In this document: positions 45,811-56,995 of the stretch, piece by piece
How the letters are laid out: each line of letters starts with the position of its first letter
Position numbering within the stretch: position 1 is the stretch's first letter
Origin: Tridacna crocea
Lineage: Eukaryota > Mollusca > Bivalvia > Cardiida > Cardiidae
Direction: 5' to 3'
DNA length: 64,000 nucleotides
NCBI GenBank assembly: GCA_943736015.1
Contig: OX031063.1
Coordinates: 43,478,672 to 43,542,671, forward strand
Program-made: the position numbers and the translations under genes
Notes under the pieces: generated by a model
Database searches by the model: none
The model's input: the letters and a program-made list of their open reading frames with translations, nothing else
What the model was told of the DNA's origin: nothing

Positions 45811-46372
45811 GAATTTAGAATTGGAATATCAGCCTGGGTAACATTCAGTAAGTCTACTTATTTACAGCACGCTTGCATTCATGTTTTCTTTCTTGAAAAA
45901 GAAAAACATCAATTTCTACTTTAAAAAAAGCATGTAAAAGCAATAAAAATAATACTGATTAACATTGAGTTACAAGTAAAATTCAGCTAATTCAATAAAA
46001 TAAAAAAAAACTATGGGACTAATTTACTTACAAAAAAAGTACATTATTATACATTTCCCAATATTTTCACATTTCTGTTAGATTTAAAAATAGAATAAAA
46101 ATCACTAATGGACACAACCTGTATGTACAAGAACTAACTACCACAGCGTAGTTTAAAATATGATTGCTTGACACTTCTTGCCCCTTGATCTACTCAGTCT
46201 TTCAATAGTGCAGGATCATTTGCCAAGCTCACCAGAAAATGCAAGAAAGTGGCCACTTTTTTGTAATTAAAAACCTCTTTTCCATTTCACTTACTATGTA
46301 CAACTTAAATGACCTCCCAATGAGGGATCACACTCTTTCTAAAACATTGTTTATCAGTCAAGGGACACTAAG

Positions 46373-46534
46373 TAAGCAGTCTTTTGAACTTTTTTTTTTT
46401 AGAAAAGGAGGAAATGCTTGTATTAACCAGCATTTACTCCTTTTCCCAAAATATTTTCCTCCTTTTAAAGACATTTTCTATTATCAAGGACCAGTTAATT
46501 CATACCTTCAATGGTGGAAAATGTTCTAGCTTGA
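46373..46534 (+). mobile_element. TTAA palindromic MITE, degraded
   Basis: AGAAAAGGAGGAAATGCTTG arm and partner only. Confidence 0.6.
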
Positions 46535-47082
46535 TTATCCCTTTACCAAACAATCCAATGTTTTCATGTCCCCGAGAAAGAAGCCTTCTGAAAACACTAT
46601 TGAAAAAGGAGAAAATGCTGGTAACCAGCATTTTTTTCTTTTCCAACAATATTTTCTACACTTCTTAAGTTCAGTTTCAATTTTTGAGTCTCGTTTATTT
46701 TGTCATATGCAAATGCTTTCAATTTCAGTAAGTCTAAAGTTTTGTCGTTTGGTAAAGAGTTTAACCATTACCACACAATCCCTACTTTTGATGCCCCTGA
46801 GAAAGAAGCCTTTAGAAAACATTGTGGGAAAAGGAGAAAATGCTGGTAGCCAGCATTTTCTCCTTTTCCCACAATGTTTTCTACCTTTCACAAAACAAAT
46901 TTCAAATTTTCAGTCACTTTTATTTTGTCATCTGCAAATGCTTTCGATTTGGACAAGCCCAAAATATTGTCGTTTGGTAATGAGTTAAGTCCACTTCCAA
47001 TTTTTGAGTCACGTTTATTTCGTCATATGCAAATGCTTTCAATTTCAACAAGTCTCAGTTTTGTTGTTTGGTAAAGAGTTAA
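46535..47082 (+). mobile_element. Two full TTAA palindromic MITEs and a third right end
   Basis: 46535-46764, 46761-46988 (sharing TTAA), then 46989-47082, which resembles the right end of the first copy more than the second. This suggests the second copy was inserted into a duplicated end. Confidence 0.83.
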
Positions 47083-47522
47083 ACAGGCTCTTTAATTGCC
47101 TTTTCACTTGCCCACTAATCATATTCATCAAAAGAATCAAAACTGCGAGTCCATTCTACTATAGCCCCTATTAGTAGTGGGCCAACTATATCATACCATA
47201 ATCTCACGCAAAATACAGTTGATTCTGACATATCAAACATATCTTGTAATAATTAAAGTGGGAAAAATTGAAAACTTAATCATGAGAACAAAATGGAAAG
47301 CAAGATTCTACTACAGTAAATTTTAGTAAGAAGTTGAATCACAGACAAGTAAAGATTTGTATTTAATCTACTAAGTAAATAGAAAAAAAAAAAAATTATT
47401 TAAACCTCTTTGAGAAATGAAATACATATACAAGTAAATGACAAACAGTTTGAAAGTAATTTTTCCATACTCTCTGATTTCCCATTTCATGTTGTGGTCT
47501 ATTTTCAGCAGAGTAATTCCCC

Positions 47523-47629
47523 TTACAACTTGTCTTTTGCTGGTACAGATGTCACTGGGCTAGAATTACTCAGAATTACCTTTTTCACCTTTGCATAGAT
47601 TCCCTTGAATGATTCTCCTTGCACAACAG
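47523..47629 (-). CDS. DLG1: DLG-like GK last exon
   Basis: 107 bp from acceptor CTGTTTTTCAG to TAA at 47523-47525. It encodes [19 protein letters not shown] and ends PAKDKL. The C-terminus matches the family end, so the stop looks genuine. Confidence 0.88.
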
Positions 47630-50600
47630 CTGAAAAACAGTGAAAAGAAAACTCTTACCCAAAACACCTTTTTTGTTGGCCCATCACCAACAGATTCTAA
47701 TTTCTGTGAACTTGACAAAAACGTTTGAAAATATTGATTGTGAGAAACAGAAACATTCCTTAGTGCTATCACTTTCTCCTTTTTCCAAAATGTTTTCTGC
47801 CATTTCAAAGAAAACTCCTTACATTTGAGCCACATATGTTTTGTTCCCAGCAAAACTTCAGCTCCATAGATACTCAGTTTGATGTATCAACGACAGCTTT
47901 TCAAAACATTTTGGGAAAAGGAGAAATTGCTCGTAATGAGAAATTACTCGTAATGAGCAATTTCTTCTATTCCCGCAATGTTTTCCACTCGATAAGATAT
48001 TTGTATCCTTATTTGTCTGTATTTTTGACATCATATCTTTATTTGCTGCTGAGATGGAAGAGCCTCAAACTGGCCTATCAGGTAAAGGGTTAATACTTCA
48101 GCTCCAAACATGAAGTAATTACCACTATCTACTGGAGTTTTCATGTCCTTTTTCAATATCATTTCAGTTGTATTACATAGAGGCTATTCATTTTTTAGGT
48201 GAAAGATTAAAATTTATTTCATCTTGTGGACACCATTGGTAATATTTTCATGAGTGGCTCAGCCACTCGTGAAAATATTGCCGATGGTGTTCACGAGATG
48301 AAATAAATTTTGATCTTTCACCGAAAAAACAAGCATTCTATTTATTTCATGTTTTTAACCCTTTCTGGGAGGAGTATTATCAAAATCTGGTACAGTTCTT
48401 TCCCATTTTTCCCCGTGGCGTACCCCTCCTGCATAACAACCATTACAATATTACTTCAAGCGCGAGAAATGTAAGGTAAACGACGTCATAATTCCATCTG
48501 GTTGTGAGGCATGCACAACTAACCTAGGCAACAAGAACATGAAAATCGGTATTTTCACTAGTGGTACCAGTGTAAGGTCTAAAAATATTTTCACTGCTAT
48601 TTCTTGATAACCTACCAGAAAGCATGAAATAAAAAATAGCTCAATTATGTGTATTCAAAACCAGATCTTGAAATTGTGATTCTAACTATTGTCTACCATT
48701 CTGATAAGCAATGACATACATTCTTAGCCATCAAATTGCTAGTTTGGAAATCAGAACTAGATGTGAATTTGCCTCAAATGAAAAATGAGTTGTGGCTCTG
48801 GTGAACTTACCTGTCACATCATCCTTGAGCTCTGTCTCCAACTGGTGTGCATCATTGTAGGACCGCCTTGCCTCACCTTCTGTACAGGTAACATCCATTT
48901 CCCTGCAAATTTTAAAATAGATGAATTCATCTAGATGAATGTTAAATAAAAGAATTCTGTAAGGTATTAGTTTATATGAAGCTTCACCTTTCTTCCACGT
49001 TATAAAATAAGATCATAAGCCATTTAATTATCATTCTTTCAAAACATCGTTTTAATCCTTTGGCTACTAAGTGTCTTTCATTGAATCTTTACAGACAGTG
49101 AAGATCAGAATCAGACTGCACAGGATATGCAGTGTGTGTTCAACCAGAAGATATTTTTTGTCATTTGGTAAAGAGTAAAACAAGTTGTCAATCTGTAGCG
49201 AGCCTCACTCTTTCACCACTGTATAAATAAATTGGATTTTCTCACAGGCTAAAAGTACATTTTCTGTACAAGGTGAAGAGACAGTTTAGTAAAATTCAAA
49301 TTATAGCAGTGGACAGTGTAGATCAGAGATCAGACTGCTGTGCAGTCTGATCTTGATCTACACCGTCCACAAAAGCTTCTGGCCTGGTGTTGTCTATAGT
49401 ATGGAAAGGATTAGAGCTAACAATTCTATGACAAATCAAAACCTGACAGGGCAATTTTACTTACATGAGGGCTTCTACCGATGTTGGTTTCACCAAAATA
49501 ATTATCGGATAAAAATTAGCAACCTGTAGGGGAACTATGGCCTTTGTGCTGACATCTAACAAACAGTGTTTACCCTGAAAACAAAATAATGTGTAAGTAC
49601 TGAGCTCACTTTTTGCTTTTATTGTTTAACACAACTGAATGAAGAACTGCAAAAATACATGTATAATATTATTAAAATCAGTATTCTAACATAACATGAG
49701 AATTTGGCTCTATATACACAGTGCAACGAAAGCATGGTAAAATCTGCCTCATTCTATAGAGATAATCTGTATTTATATAGTAAATAAGTTATTCAATGAA
49801 TTATGATTGAAGTATGAACTTGTTTTCCTTTCATTTAGAGTTGGTAATGTTAGAATCGAAATAATCTTCTTTTTATCATGATTTTATCATTCAATAAACC
49901 ATGTTGTGAGTTATGAGGCACATTCCCCAGATGGATTATTCATTGTGCCTCATAACTCACAACCATAGTTTATTGAGCAATAAACCACAATAGAAAGATT
50001 AATGTAACATGTAATGAATTTGATTCTATAAACGCAGTGCAACAAAAGTGTGATAAAATCTAGAGTGACATCATTTTAAATCGAGTGACATCATTCTGTA
50101 TAAAGTACCTGTAAATAAATTATTCAATGGAATACATCTGCATCGATGTTTTTACTCCATGTATGAACCTGTTTTCCTTTCATTAAGAGTTGGTCATGTT
50201 AGAATAAAAATAATCTTCTATCAGTTGAGGTTTATCTTTCAATAAACCACATTGTGAGTTATGAGGTGCAATGAATAAACCACTCAGGCTGTCACTTTGT
50301 GGATTGTTTATTATTCCTAATAACTCATAACTGTGGTTTATTGAACAATAAAGCACGATAAAGAAAGAAGATTATTTCTTAATTACCTGTAATCACCAAA
50401 CACTACGGCAAAGGGAGTAAAAGTTCTTTTTTTTTTGAAAACTGTAGTGCTAGAAATTATCTAAAATCATTCATTGTTTCTTAGGCAGCACTTTCTTTAA
50501 CAGAAAGGATAGATGACCTCTTGGGAAAAAGAGAAAATCCTGGTTTCAAGCAGTTACTCCTTTTCAAAAAACATTTTCAAAAAACCCTTTTTCCCTTGTA

Positions 50601-52837
50601 TGATAAAACATAGAATTGTATAGTAAAAACTTCAATTTACCTTTACAGCAATCTCTCGAACAGCGGCAACACTGGTTCCATAAAAGTTGTCTTTGAACTG
50701 CCCGGCTTCAATGTATAAATGTTTTGAAATATCTTTCTCCATTTTTTCTCTTTCTACAAAATGGTATTCCCTTCCTTCTTCTTCATTTTCACGAGGTGGC
50801 CGAGATGTGTCTGCATGATTAAGAAAAAAAGAATTAATGCATTTAGTTTTGTTGTTATGTTTTACCGTATATCCTATGTCTAAATTTCTACATCCTTTAA
50901 TTTGACAGTTTTGAAAACACTGTAAGAAGAGCAGCATTTGCTAGTAGCAACAAAAGCGTGATAAAATCTAGAGTGACGTCATTTTAAATCGAGTGACATC
51001 ATTCTGTATAAAGTACCTGTAAATAAATTATTCCATGGAATACATCTGCATCGAATTCTTTATTTCTTCACTTTTTTCACCATTCTGCGAAAAAAAATTA
51101 TTTCCTTTCCTTCAAATAATTGTATCTCCTTTAACCCTTTACCAAACAATGATGACTTTTGACGACTTTTGACGACCTTTGGAAAGATGCCTTTTGAAAA
51201 CATTGTGGGAAAAGGAGAAAATGCTGGTAACCAGCACTTTCTCTTTTTCCCACAATGTTTTCTACCCTATCACTAAACAATTGCACCGTTTGAGCAACAC
51301 TAAAGTTGATGTTTGCAAATGCTTTCAATGTGGTTGGGGCAAAAATTTTGTCATCTGGTAAAGGGTGAATGGCACTAGGCTGACCCAAGCTGAAACTTCA
51401 TTATCAGTCAAATTTCTAAATGTCGCAGGACAGCAAATCTCATGAACAAGTGGGTTGTTGAATTAATGGCTATTATGATTCCATAATCATGTGATTGCTT
51501 GATCCCCTTTTGCAGGTATCTGCTCAATATCAATCAAGGTCAGCCTCCTGTGCAGAGCTTCCAGGCTAACCTCTGCATGCTCAAGGACCATTTTACCTCA
51601 GGGCACAGCCGTTTATTAGACAAAATGGATCTCATGGATCCCCGACAATACGATGGCTTCCCTGGTATAGTGTATCATGGGGGATGCATTATGCCCCCTT
51701 TTTCCAAAGTATGGCTCATACATGACTTCAGTTTCTTTTTGTAAATGTCTGATAGACTTTTTAGATCAACGACGGATTCATTAATCCTTTACCAAACGAT
51801 TTTGTCCTTGTCCAATTTGAAATCATTTGCAGGCAACAATTTCAATGCGACTCAAATGGTGCATCTTTCTTTGACTGGGTAGAAAACATTGTAGGAAAAG
51901 GAGAAAATGCTGGTCACCAGCATTTTCTCCTTTTCCTGCAATGTTTTCAAAAGCCGTCTTTTTCAGGGCCGTTAAAAGTCGGGACTTGTGGTAAAGAGTA
52001 AACAAAGGCCTTACAATCAAAATTTATTATTTGGCAAGGTTAACAAGCATTTTCTTCAATTTTCCACAATGTTTTCAAAGGTTTTCTTCTTAAGGGTCAT
52101 GAATCATTGGATTATTTGGTTGTGGAAAACTTCACAGCCAAGCATACAAAAAATACACATTAGTTGATAAAAGAAACTATAGAGCTATCACTAAGCCTGA
52201 TTATAACCCCCCCCCCCCAACCAGCTCCTTTTCACAAAAACGGGTCTTTGTCACAGAATGCAGAATGGTTTAGTACAAAAGTAAGAGTTGAAAAAAGTTG
52301 AAGGGGAAATAATTCTTTAACAAGTTCAAGGGGAGATAATTCAGCAACAAATTATAGCAGAGGAATGAAAGTAATACATCCCATCATAACATGTACAGAA
52401 ACATTATGTATCAAATTGGGTTCAGTATATGCAAAACTCTATGAGTAATGCTCTGGACAACAACCATGCAGGAAGCATTACAAGTTTAAGGGGAGATAAT
52501 TCGGCAACCAATGGCAGCAAGGTCGTGAAAATTGCACATGCACAATTTCATATGTACCCAAACATTATGTGTAAATTTCAGTGCAGTACTGGATAAAACT
52601 GTAGGAAAAAAGCTGCGGAAAAATTGTGTCTACAGACAGACAGACGGACGGACAGACAGCCATGGTGATTCCAGTATATCCCCCTCCACTTCGTTGTATG
52701 GTGTATTAATATATAAAAAAAGTGTTTAGCCTTACCTGGTATACAACTGTCAAATTTATCAGGAGATTCTGCCATCAAGTCCTCCATTATCTTGTGTCTC
52801 ATTGGCCCAAGTATTATGACAGGTCTTGTATATTTCA
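47523..52837 (-). CDS. DLG1: DLG-type MAGUK guanylate-kinase-like domain, 3' end of gene or GK-only unit
   Basis: Spliced model: 52736-52837, 50641-50810, 49465-49574, 48811-48902, 47523-47629 on the minus strand. Every junction is AG/GT and in phase, giving 192 residues plus TAA. Sequence landmarks follow Discs-large closely: [11 protein letters not shown], the [17 protein letters not shown] segment, [32 protein letters not shown], and the C-terminus PAKDKL. The P-loop equivalent (ILGPMRHKI) lacks the GxxGxGK signature, so as in other DLG proteins it should be a binding domain for phosphopeptides at membrane scaffolds rather than a kinase. The length equals one GK domain. No SH3, HOOK or PDZ exon was found between 52840 and 57000, where another same-strand gene ends. 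A far-upstream DLG exon, a duplicated GK fragment or an assembly join are all possible. ATTAAA lies at 47362-47367 on the minus strand. Confidence 0.85.
47690..47830 (+). mobile_element. TTAA palindromic MITE, degraded, next to the DLG-like last exon
   Basis: AATATTGATTGTGAGAAACA arm and CACTTTCTCCTTTTTCC arm remain. Confidence 0.55.
47858..48093 (+). mobile_element. TTAA palindromic MITE, variant c
   Basis: Core GAGAAATTGCTCGTAATGAG with a small duplication at the apex; ATCAGGTAAAGGGTTAA end. Confidence 0.8.
48180..48345. repeat. Long hairpin around GGCTCAGCC
   Basis: Arms of about 70 bp: AAAATTTATTTCATCTTGTG... and its near complement. Part of a longer repeat to about 48640. Confidence 0.8.
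48811..48902 (-). CDS. DLG1: DLG-like GK exon 4
   Basis: 92 bp, acceptor AATTTGCAG, donor GTAAGT. It encodes the lid-like helix, [18 protein letters not shown], equivalent to the E-x-x-A-R-x-x-x-x-x-A-x-x-L-E motif of DLG. Confidence 0.87.
49312..49374. repeat. GTGCAGTCTGATCTTG hairpin copy
   Basis: Short-apex version (CTGCTGTGCAG). Confidence 0.7.
49465..49574 (-). CDS. DLG1: DLG-like GK exon 3
   Basis: 110 bp, acceptor TTGTTTTCAG, donor GTAAGT. It encodes [17 protein letters not shown] and [16 protein letters not shown], the core beta strands after the Tyr-Gly-Thr segment. Confidence 0.88.
49836..50362. repeat. Two copies of a hairpin repeat in a DLG-like intron
   Basis: Both have GTGAGTTATGAGGC-type arms and the CAATAAACCA motif (49836-49990 and 50178-50362). 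They are separated by a segment (50032-50148) that recurs at 50940-51055. Confidence 0.75.
50641..50810 (-). CDS. DLG1: DLG-like GK exon 2
   Basis: 170 bp, acceptor TAATCATGCAG, donor GTAAAT. It encodes the nucleotide-site-like region ([18 protein letters not shown]), [14 protein letters not shown] and [14 protein letters not shown]. Confidence 0.88.
50940..51055. repeat. Second copy of 50032-50148
   Basis: GTGATAAAATCTAGAGTGAC ... GGAATACATCTGCATCGA, nearly identical. Confidence 0.8.
51131..51369 (+). mobile_element. TTAA palindromic MITE
   Basis: Full length; an 11-bp repeat (GACTTTTGACG) near the left end. Confidence 0.85.
51781..52003 (-). mobile_element. TTAA palindromic MITE
   Basis: Core GCTGGTCACCAGC; right end GGTAAAGAGTAAA. 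Confidence 0.83.
52300..52725. repeat. Repeat with two GGGGAGATAATTC units and a GACAGACGGACGG run
   Basis: AAGTTCAAGGGGAGATAATT units at about 52322 and 52488. It ends 10 bp before the first DLG-like GK exon. Confidence 0.65.
52736..52837 (-). CDS. DLG1: DLG-like GK exon 1 in window
   Basis: 102 bp, acceptor CACATGTTAG, donor GTAAGG. It encodes [12 protein letters not shown] through [10 protein letters not shown]. Phase 1 in, so one base must come from an upstream exon that I could not find. Confidence 0.85.
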
Positions 52838-53349
52838 CTAACATGTGACAAAAATAGAGGCTATACACAGGTCATATACAAAAAGCTCAAAAACTAAAAT
52901 TGGAAGAAAACAATGGTATATAAAGTCCTCCAAACACATTATTAACTATTGAATACACATATAAACAGTAATAGCAGATACAGTTTCAGACTGACCAGAA
53001 TATCTCAACAAAGAAGAAAGTGTAAACCCCAGACCTGAAAACCTTTTGTCAAATCTTAATTTGTGCTATCCTAAAAAGCAACAGGCTCTGACAGGTTTCA
53101 GATTAGATTAGTCTAAACATAAGCATAACCCAGCCTAATTCACCAACCATCCTTAGCACTGCTATAATTCTGAATTTCAAAATTAAGCCACCTTGTTGGG
53201 TAAGACAAGATGTTTCAGCCAGTCATATGGCTAATATCTAAATTAAAAATTAGAAATTAATTTAGAATGTTTAGAAAATATGGTCCTTGGGTTTGTTTTG
53301 GTTATTTGCCAAAAATTAAAATGTATCAGTTCATTTCACATTCTATATG

Positions 53350-53780
53350 TTAACCTTTACCACAAAATCCCAAGTTTTAACAAACATGAAAACATAATGG
53401 GAAAAGGAGAAAATGCTGGTTACCTGCATTTTATGCTTTTCATACTGTGTTTTTACCTTATGTAAGACAAGTCCCATCATCTGAGTCACAGTTAAATTGT
53501 CGTCTAATAAGGCTTTCAATTTTCTACATTTTTGTTGTTTAGTATAAGGTTAATCTTTTACCACACAATGACAAGTTTTGAAACCCCTGAGAAAGAAGCC
53601 TTTTAAAACCATTGTGGACAAAGGAGAAAATGCTGGTTACCAGCAATTTCTCCTTTTTCTACATTGTTTTCTACCTTATCAAGGATAAAAATTGCATCAT
53701 TTGAGCCATACTGAAATTGGGGTCTGCAAATGCTTTCAATTTGGACGAGGCTGAAATTTCGTTGTGTGGTAAAGGGTTAA
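53350..53780 (+). mobile_element. Pair of TTAA palindromic MITEs sharing TTAA
   Basis: 53350-53553 and 53550-53780, same orientation. Confidence 0.85.
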
Positions 53781-54188
53781 AGAAGGTACAATTTCTATGA
53801 GGAAGCCTTTCCTTTCTAGCCTAAAGTTACAAAAAGTTCCAGCAACCTACATGTATGACTACTCAGATATAAAAAAACATTCAACATGCTTATACTTGTA
53901 CAAGTATTCCTATTGTCCTATATCAAATCCAACACTTGTGAATATCATTTTCTAGCAAAAGATTGCATTTGTGACTTTTCAAAATCCTGCAATGACACAC
54001 CTTCAGAAATATTTCAGAAATGGGATCAGTTGTTTTTCATAAGCAATTTCAGCTTTTCTAACAATGTTTTCCACGTAATTTATTCTTACAAGCTTAACAC
54101 AATTCCATAGTTTTTGAATTTACCAGTCTTTGGACGGTCTTTCATTTGCTCGTGCAGTAATATAACATTAGTGAGGTGTTAAATGATG

Positions 54189-54438
54189 TTAATTCTTTAC
54201 ATCACTTAGTTGGCCATTCAACACACAATCCCTAGATTTAACAACATTGAAAAAGGAGGCTTCTGAAAATACTGTGAGTAAAGGAGAAAATGCTAGTAAC
54301 CAGCATTTTCTCCTTTTCCAACAATGTTTTCTTTCCTATCAAGGACAGAAATCATCATTTAAGCTACAAGTAATTTGTTATCTACAAATGCTTTCAGGTT
54401 GGAACAGTTTTAAATTTTGTTGTTTGGTAAAGAGGTAG
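54189..54438 (+). mobile_element. TTAA palindromic MITE
   Basis: Core GCTAGTAACCAGC, left end with an extra 25 bp. Confidence 0.78.
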
Positions 54439-54749
54439 ATTAGATTGTACAGAGACAGGTTAACACTTTTTATTAAATGGATAAATTTCCATGCATTTTG
54501 CAGCTGATGCTTTCAAAAAATATTATGACAAACTGTGAGCTTATTAATAAAATAAAAGTTTGAGTTTTTTTCTCTTGCAAAATATTATGTACATCTTTAA
54601 ATCTCATCCACTTCTTTGAATACCGTCAGATTCTCTTTGTTTCATTCAAATCATGTCAAGCTGATAGACTGAATAATACAATGAGTAGAAGTATATGAAG
54701 CAAGTTTTGGCTAATATCTCGTATAAAACATAAACTTCTTGACTCTTTA

Positions 54750-54978
54750 TTAACCCTTTACTCCATAGATACTCGTTTCTACGCATTGCTTGTAGAAGCC
54801 TTTGGAAAACATTGTGGCAAAAAGTGAAATTGCTCGTGACGAGCAATTTCACCTTTTGTCACAATGTTTTCTATGCTATCAAAAGGTGTCCTATATACAT
54901 AAGAAATGGCTTTATCCTTGCTGTTATTTAGGGTCAATATGAGATACCATAGAAATGCTTTATGGGGTAAAGGGTTAA
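54750..54978 (-). mobile_element. TTAA palindromic MITE, variant b
   Basis: TTGCTCGTGACGAGCAA core, TTAA both ends. Confidence 0.88.
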
Positions 54979-55159
54979 ACAATCCCATGTTCTCACTTCC
55001 CAAAGAAAAATGAAGTCTGAAGTAGCTTTTCTCTGTTTCCCACAATGTTTTCTACCTCTTTCTAAAACAAATGCCACCTTTTGAGTCACATTCAATATTT
55101 TGTCTGCGAATGATTTGAATCTGAACTAGTCTTAATTTCATCATCTAGTGTTGGGTTAA
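54975..55159 (+). mobile_element. TTAA palindromic MITE lacking the left palindrome arm
   Basis: Shares TTAA with the previous copy; only the right arm (TTTCCCACAATG) and right end remain. Confidence 0.65.
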
Positions 55160-55328
55160 GATCTAGATGATTTTGAAAAAAAAAAAGAAAACAGTAAAAA
55201 TGTCTAATGCAAATTTTAGTTCTGAAGACATTGCTTTGTAAGAAGAGTATCTCCTTTGTCATAATGTTTTTCAAATACATCACCATTTGTTGTATGAATG
55301 TTACAGTTTGCAGGTAAGCATTTATGTG

Positions 55329-55562
55329 TTAACCCTTTACCATTCAATGATGACTTTTAACAACCTGAGGAAGATGCCTTCTAAAGAAATTGTGGGAAAG
55401 GGAGAAAATGCTGGTAACCAGCATTTTCTCCTTTTTCTGCAAAGTTTTCTTCCCTATCAAAAAAAAAGAAAAAATGCAATGTTTCAATCATTATGAAATT
55501 ATCATTCACAAATGCTTTCCATTTGGACAGGTCTAAAATTTTGCCTTGTGGTAAAGGGTAAA
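55329..55562 (+). mobile_element. TTAA palindromic MITE
   Basis: Core GCTGGTAACCAGC; right end GTAAAGGGTAAA. Confidence 0.85.
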
Positions 55563-55723
55563 GTAATCAGCTCAAATTTCTATGTATCTATATAAGCATT
55601 CTACAGTAGTACAAACAAAAATGTTAAAATACAAACTGACTCTATAAAATATCACAGATTCGTTAACAATGATAAATCTCAACATAGAAAGCTTTAGTCT
55701 ACAAAAGCCCAGAACAACTCTAG

Positions 55724-55951
55724 TTAACTCTTTACCAAATGACAAATTTACAGACTGGTCCAAATTGAAAGCATTTGCAGACAACAAAATAAATGTGACT
55801 GAAAAATTAGTATTTTATTTTGGAAGGGTTAAAAAAATTGTGGGAAAAGGAGAAATTGCTTGTTATGAGCAATTTCTTCTTTTCCCACAAAGTTTTTCTA
55901 AAGGCTTCTTTCTCAGGGGCGTCAAAAGTAGGGATTGTGTGGTAGTGGGCA
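55724..55951 (-). mobile_element. TTAA palindromic MITE with a TTGCTTGTTATGAGCAA core
   Basis: Flanks are of the common type but the core resembles variant c, a mosaic. Confidence 0.83.
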
Positions 55952-55979
55952 ACCATGTGAACCACAAGGTAGAATGATC

Positions 55980-56110
55980 CTTTCACACTCAGCAAATTTA
56001 AGGATAGCAGAAAGTTGTGGCCCACTGAGCCTGCGTGTACTTCGTAGGCCGACACTGGTCGATGCTTTTTGAAAATGCAGATCCCCCCCTTTCACAGAGC
56101 ATGGCTCATA
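55980..56110. repeat. Palindromic element, diverged
   Basis: GAAAGTTGTGGCCCACTGAG... and GCTTTTTGAAAATGCAG tail. Confidence 0.5.
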
Positions 56111-56120
56111 CGTATATACA

Positions 56121-56350
56121 TTAACCCTTTACTCCATAGATACTCATTTTGAGGTATCAACAACAGACAGCTTTTGAAAACATTGTGGGAAAAGGAGAAA
56201 TTGCTCGTAACGAGCAATTTCTCCTTTTCCCACAATGTTTTCCGCTAAATCAGATATTTGTATCCTCATTTGTCCATATTTTTGACATCATATCTTCATT
56301 TGCTGCTGTAATGGAAGAACCTCAAATTGGCATATCAGGTAAAGGGTTAA
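56121..56350 (+). mobile_element. TTAA palindromic MITE, variant c
   Basis: Perfect core TTGCTCGTAACGAGCAA; TTAA both ends. Confidence 0.88.
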
Positions 56351-56440
56351 CTGGGCAATTGGAACCTTAATTATAAAGAGGCATGAAACGTCTTTCTAAA
56401 ATACAGAAAAAAATGTAGACATAAGATTTCGATTCATCAA

Positions 56441-56891
56441 TTAATACTTTACCACACAATCCCTACTTTTGACGCCCCTGAGAAAGAAGCCTTTTGAAAA
56501 CACTGTGGGAAAAGGAGAAAATGCGGGTAACCAGCATTTTCTCCTTTTCCCACAGTGATTTTTACCCTTCCCAGAACAAATTTCAATTTTTCAGTTACCT
56601 TTATTTTGTAGTCTGCAAATGCTTTCAATTTGGACTAGTCTAAAATTTTCTCGTGTATGGTAAAGAAATTAATACTTTACCAAACCAATCATACCAAAAA
56701 AGAAAACCATTGAAACATTGAAAACATATGCAAAAAATAGCAAATGCTGATAACCAGCATTTTGGCCATCTTCCAAACTATTTTCTTCTGTATCTAGAAT
56801 GCATTACACTACATCATTGGATTTATTCTGTCATGTGACAAATGCTTTTAAACTGGACAGTCTACAGTTATGTTGTTTGGTAAAGAATTAA
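56441..56891 (+). mobile_element. Pair of TTAA palindromic MITEs sharing TTAA
   Basis: 56441-56672 and 56669-56891. The second ends 105 bp from the block A stop codon and supplies AATAAA on its strand. Confidence 0.85.
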
Positions 56892-56995
56892 ATATGTCAC
56901 AAAAACAATTAACATTTTTTAATCAGTGAAAGCTTTAGTGATAAACATTTCTACATGCATATATTGTATAAAAGAAAAAACACAAACACATGCTT

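Noticed and set aside
53780-56995. Missing DLG SH3/HOOK exons
   Set aside because: I read the minus strand here for SH3-like W-W motifs and acceptor/donor pairs in phase 1 and saw only MITEs and AT-rich sequence.
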